The notes beneath the pieces were generated by a model. The model worked only from the letters and a program-made list of their open reading frames with translations, was not told where the DNA came from and ran no database searches. The translations under genes were made by a program, and so were the position numbers. This document shows positions 61,863 to 64,000 of a stretch of 64,000 nt of DNA, piece after piece; within the stretch, counting starts at the first letter, position 1; the number at the start of each line of letters is the position of its first letter. Origin of the DNA: Siphonodentalium dalli (taxonomy: Eukaryota; Mollusca; Scaphopoda; Gadilida; Siphonodentaliidae); assembly GCA_032622095.1 (NCBI GenBank), contig CP136066.1, forward strand, positions 196,466,816 to 196,530,815, written 5' to 3'.

Positions 61863-62310
61863 CCCTTTCAGTGCCAGGGGCCTAATTTACGGTCTGTAAA
61901 ATCGGCCCTAAAAAAATTTAAAAAAAAAAAAAAAAAAAATTTTATTTTTGTTGTTGAATTTTTTTTGGGTATGCTTAAGCATGCTATAGCGAATTTAAAA
62001 ACAAACTGGATAAAACCTTAGTGGCATGTTATAACTCAAAACTATCACCAATTATTCAGAGTAATAATTTTGATGCCCATGAAAAACGTAAGATTCCCTG
62101 GCACTAAACCTACAAAATACTGAAAGAGTTAAAGAATATAAGAAAAAATTATTAAAATTGTAAAAAATAATAACAAATGATGAAAAATTGTTAGGCCAAT
62201 GCATTCTCTTATATATGCGAGGCGACCTATGGTCGACTCGCATATATAAAAGAATGCATTGGCACAGGGTATATGGGTTGATACAAAAATCGGACCTGGC
62301 ACTCAAAGGG
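61863..62310. mobile_element. Element with CCCTTTCAGTGCCAGG ends and a single hairpin cassette
   Basis: CCCTTTCAGTGCCAGG at the left and CCTGGCACTCAAAGGG at the right form inverted ends. The flanks are TTTAT and TTTAA, consistent with decayed TTAA. It holds one 69-bp hairpin (62195-62263), with one pair changed (TATAAAAGAATG), next to the same AATTATTAAAATTGTAAAAA spacer found in the TGTGACCC family. A long poly-A run lies at about 61918-61940. Confidence 0.65.
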
Positions 62311-62647
62311 TTTAACACATGGTGTGAAGCAGTCACATTATGAGCGAACTTGCTCAAGGGTCACATCTTGGCATGAGATTTTAACAGTGTATGATACAAC
62401 AATTGCACGTCACTCAATTCGATCTAGCCACTGTTGTGTGAAACTCACATTAGACCAGCGGCGGGCTACAAACTCTTCTCGATGTGTTGATACGCTAAAA
62501 ACTGCACCAGGGAGATCCTCCATACATCAAAGTAGTGAATGCTGACTTCAAGTTACTTGTTGCATGTTTCCTTCTGACAATGGTTGTGACAAGTTACAAG
62601 TATATGCAATTATAGAAGAAAATGATACGGCATTTGAGGCCAATTAA

Positions 62648-62901
62648 CCCTTCCATGACTGGACCTTCCTGAAATGTTTTGACAACCCTGTGCCACTGCA
62701 TTCTCTTATATATGCGAGTCTCCCATACGGAGCCTCACATATACAAGAGCATACATGGCCTAACAATATTTACCTTGACCTTCTAAGCTGCTGCATTCTC
62801 TTATATATGCGAGGCTCCCTATGGGAGACTCACATATATAACAGAATGCTCATTCACAGGATCTTTAATGCTGTACCAGCGCAGCTCTCATTATGAAGGG
62901 C
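62648..62901. mobile_element. CCCTTTCATG-family double-hairpin MITE, copy with TTAA flanks
   Basis: CCCTTCCATGACTGG after TTAA (62644-62647) and CATTATGAAGGGC before TTAA (62902-62905). The hairpins near 62697-62760 and 62794-62855 have tips CTCC/GGAG and CTCCC/GGGAG around ATA- or TAT-type loops. Confidence 0.75.
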
Positions 62902-62918
62902 TTAATTTTACTTTCAGT

Positions 62919-63023
62919 GAGAGTTTTCCGATGAATGACAACAAGCCATATTTTCGACTAAATCCTGAAAAATTACCCATAATTCTGCTGTGGTTAAGGA
63001 GTCGATTATTTAGGGCATTACTG
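62919..63023. mobile_element. Half copy of CAGTAATGC palindromic MITE
   Basis: Begins at the palindrome apex (GAGAGTTTTCCGATGAATG) and continues to the end GCATTACTG before TA (63024-63025). The other arm is missing. The break lies 14 bp after the TTAA of the preceding MITE. Confidence 0.82.
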
Positions 63024-63135
63024 TAGTTATCACTTAGGAAATAAAAGTTTAGATAATAAGTTCAACAACAACAAACTTATTATCTGAACATGAGTAGGAG
63101 AATCCATTTAGTAACTATCACAACAAATGTCCTAA

Positions 63136-63527
63136 CCCTTTACCCAACCAAACGGTCAAAAACGCCCAAATAAAGCTTCAACAGCCTAAAATATCTTCGG
63201 TCTGTCTCAATAACACCATACAAATATGGATATCATTGGAACCGGTTCATTGACCACATTGTGATGGTTACAGTTATGCCCTGTGCCAATGCATTCTCTT
63301 ATATATGCGAGTCGACCATAGGTCGCCTCGCATATATAAGAGAATGCATTGGCCTAAAACATTCTTTTTTTAACACTTTTTCTTACTTTCTTTAACAATT
63401 TTATAATCTTTATCATTTTTAATATGTGTTAAGCCAATGCATTCTCTTATATATGCGAGGCGACCTATGATCGACTCACATATATAAGAGAATGCATTGG
63501 CACAGGGCCGTTCAGTTGGGTAAAGGG
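63136..63527 (+). mobile_element. CCCTTTACCCAACA-family double-hairpin MITE, copy 6
   Basis: Left flank CTAA (63132-63135, one change from TTAA) and right flank TTAA (63528-63531). The left subterminal CCGGCC repeats are decayed. Hairpins at 63285-63353 and 63433-63501; the second has two changes in one arm. Confidence 0.85.
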
Positions 63528-64000
63528 TTAACATAGAAAGGGTTAAAACTCACCTCTGAATATTTTTGTAGCAATTAATTCTCAGTCAGACCCTTATTGG
63601 GATTTGAATCTACACACACTTTGGCTATAGGGGTAGTGGTAGAGTTTCAATCAGGCTGATTTTAGCTGATAGGATGAGGGATGGAAAGTGGGTAGTGATC
63701 CCATTCATTCATTTTTAAGAGTGTTCCGCTGATAATTTCCATAATCAGTTAGTCTGTTTAATGAACTCATTATATGTACAACCCTATGAATGTATGAATT
63801 GGAATATCACAATTTAAATTTATATCCAATTAATCACAGACCTACTATTCGCATGGTTCCTGGTGCTGGTGCATTTGAAATGGGTACATCGCCCACACTT
63901 GTTACGAAAAGTACATACAGTTTAATCATTCAGACCCTTTCTTCTCAGCCTGATTACTTCATAGAGATATCATAATATGCTAGGATGCAAGATGTCATGT

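Larger units (their letters stand above)
61655..64000 (+). other. Intron 4 of the Ig-superfamily gene, right edge not reached
   Basis: Starts GTATAT. No further Ig exon was recognised up to the window end. Besides the elements listed, 62311-62643 and 63532-64000 show nothing that I can assign. Confidence 0.6.

Overview
This window is eukaryotic and looks like intron-rich, repeat-rich DNA of an invertebrate animal, perhaps a mollusc or another lophotrochozoan. That placement is a guess from the mixture of repeats and from the long introns; no diagnostic gene fixes the taxon. There are no operons, no dense coding and no RNA gene that I can support. Almost all of the listed short open frames are chance frames or lie in repeats.

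One host gene can be assembled with confidence. It runs on the + strand and encodes a secreted or membrane-anchored immunoglobulin-superfamily protein. Four exons are visible: a 40-nt first coding exon at 7322-7361 (start of the signal peptide), a single-exon Ig domain at 21422-21727, and a second Ig domain split over 56059-56197 and 61494-61654. Phases agree at every junction (1, 1, 2, 1) and the gene continues past the right edge. The introns are about 14.1, 34.3 and 5.3 kb, so most of the window is intron.

The rest is dominated by small DNA-transposon derivatives. (a) Several families are flanked by TTAA like piggyBac elements: CCCTTTACCCAACA (six copies), CCCTTTCATG (five), AGGTACTCAATCCGAT (four), AGGGGTACTGTACGCC and AGGGAG. 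(b) One family is flanked by TATA and begins TGTGACCC (4948-5410, 9317-9780). (c) A palindromic TA-flanked family begins CAGTAATGC (about ten copies, many broken at the hairpin apex). (d) hAT-like palindromes carry perfect 8-bp target duplications (28284-28729, 40688-40941). (e) Three Helitron-like elements end in CTAG, two of them carrying minisatellites. There is also a 5'-truncated Penelope-like retroelement with a GIY-YIG domain (60004-61008, minus), a SINE with a 13-bp target duplication (29007-29240, minus), LINE-like 3' ends and several minisatellites (periods 31, 41, 49 and 137 bp, plus an inverted pair at 1680-2930).

The most unusual signal is a hairpin cassette of 69 bp, normally present as two copies in inverted orientation. 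It occurs inside transposon families whose ends and target sites differ. The tip has a fixed design: a 5-bp stem closing an ATA (or TAT) loop, sitting on a single unpaired position. In one family the tip stem is changed on both sides so that pairing is kept, and an unrelated hAT-like palindrome has the same tip design. Several truncated elements break at or within a few bases of hairpin apices.
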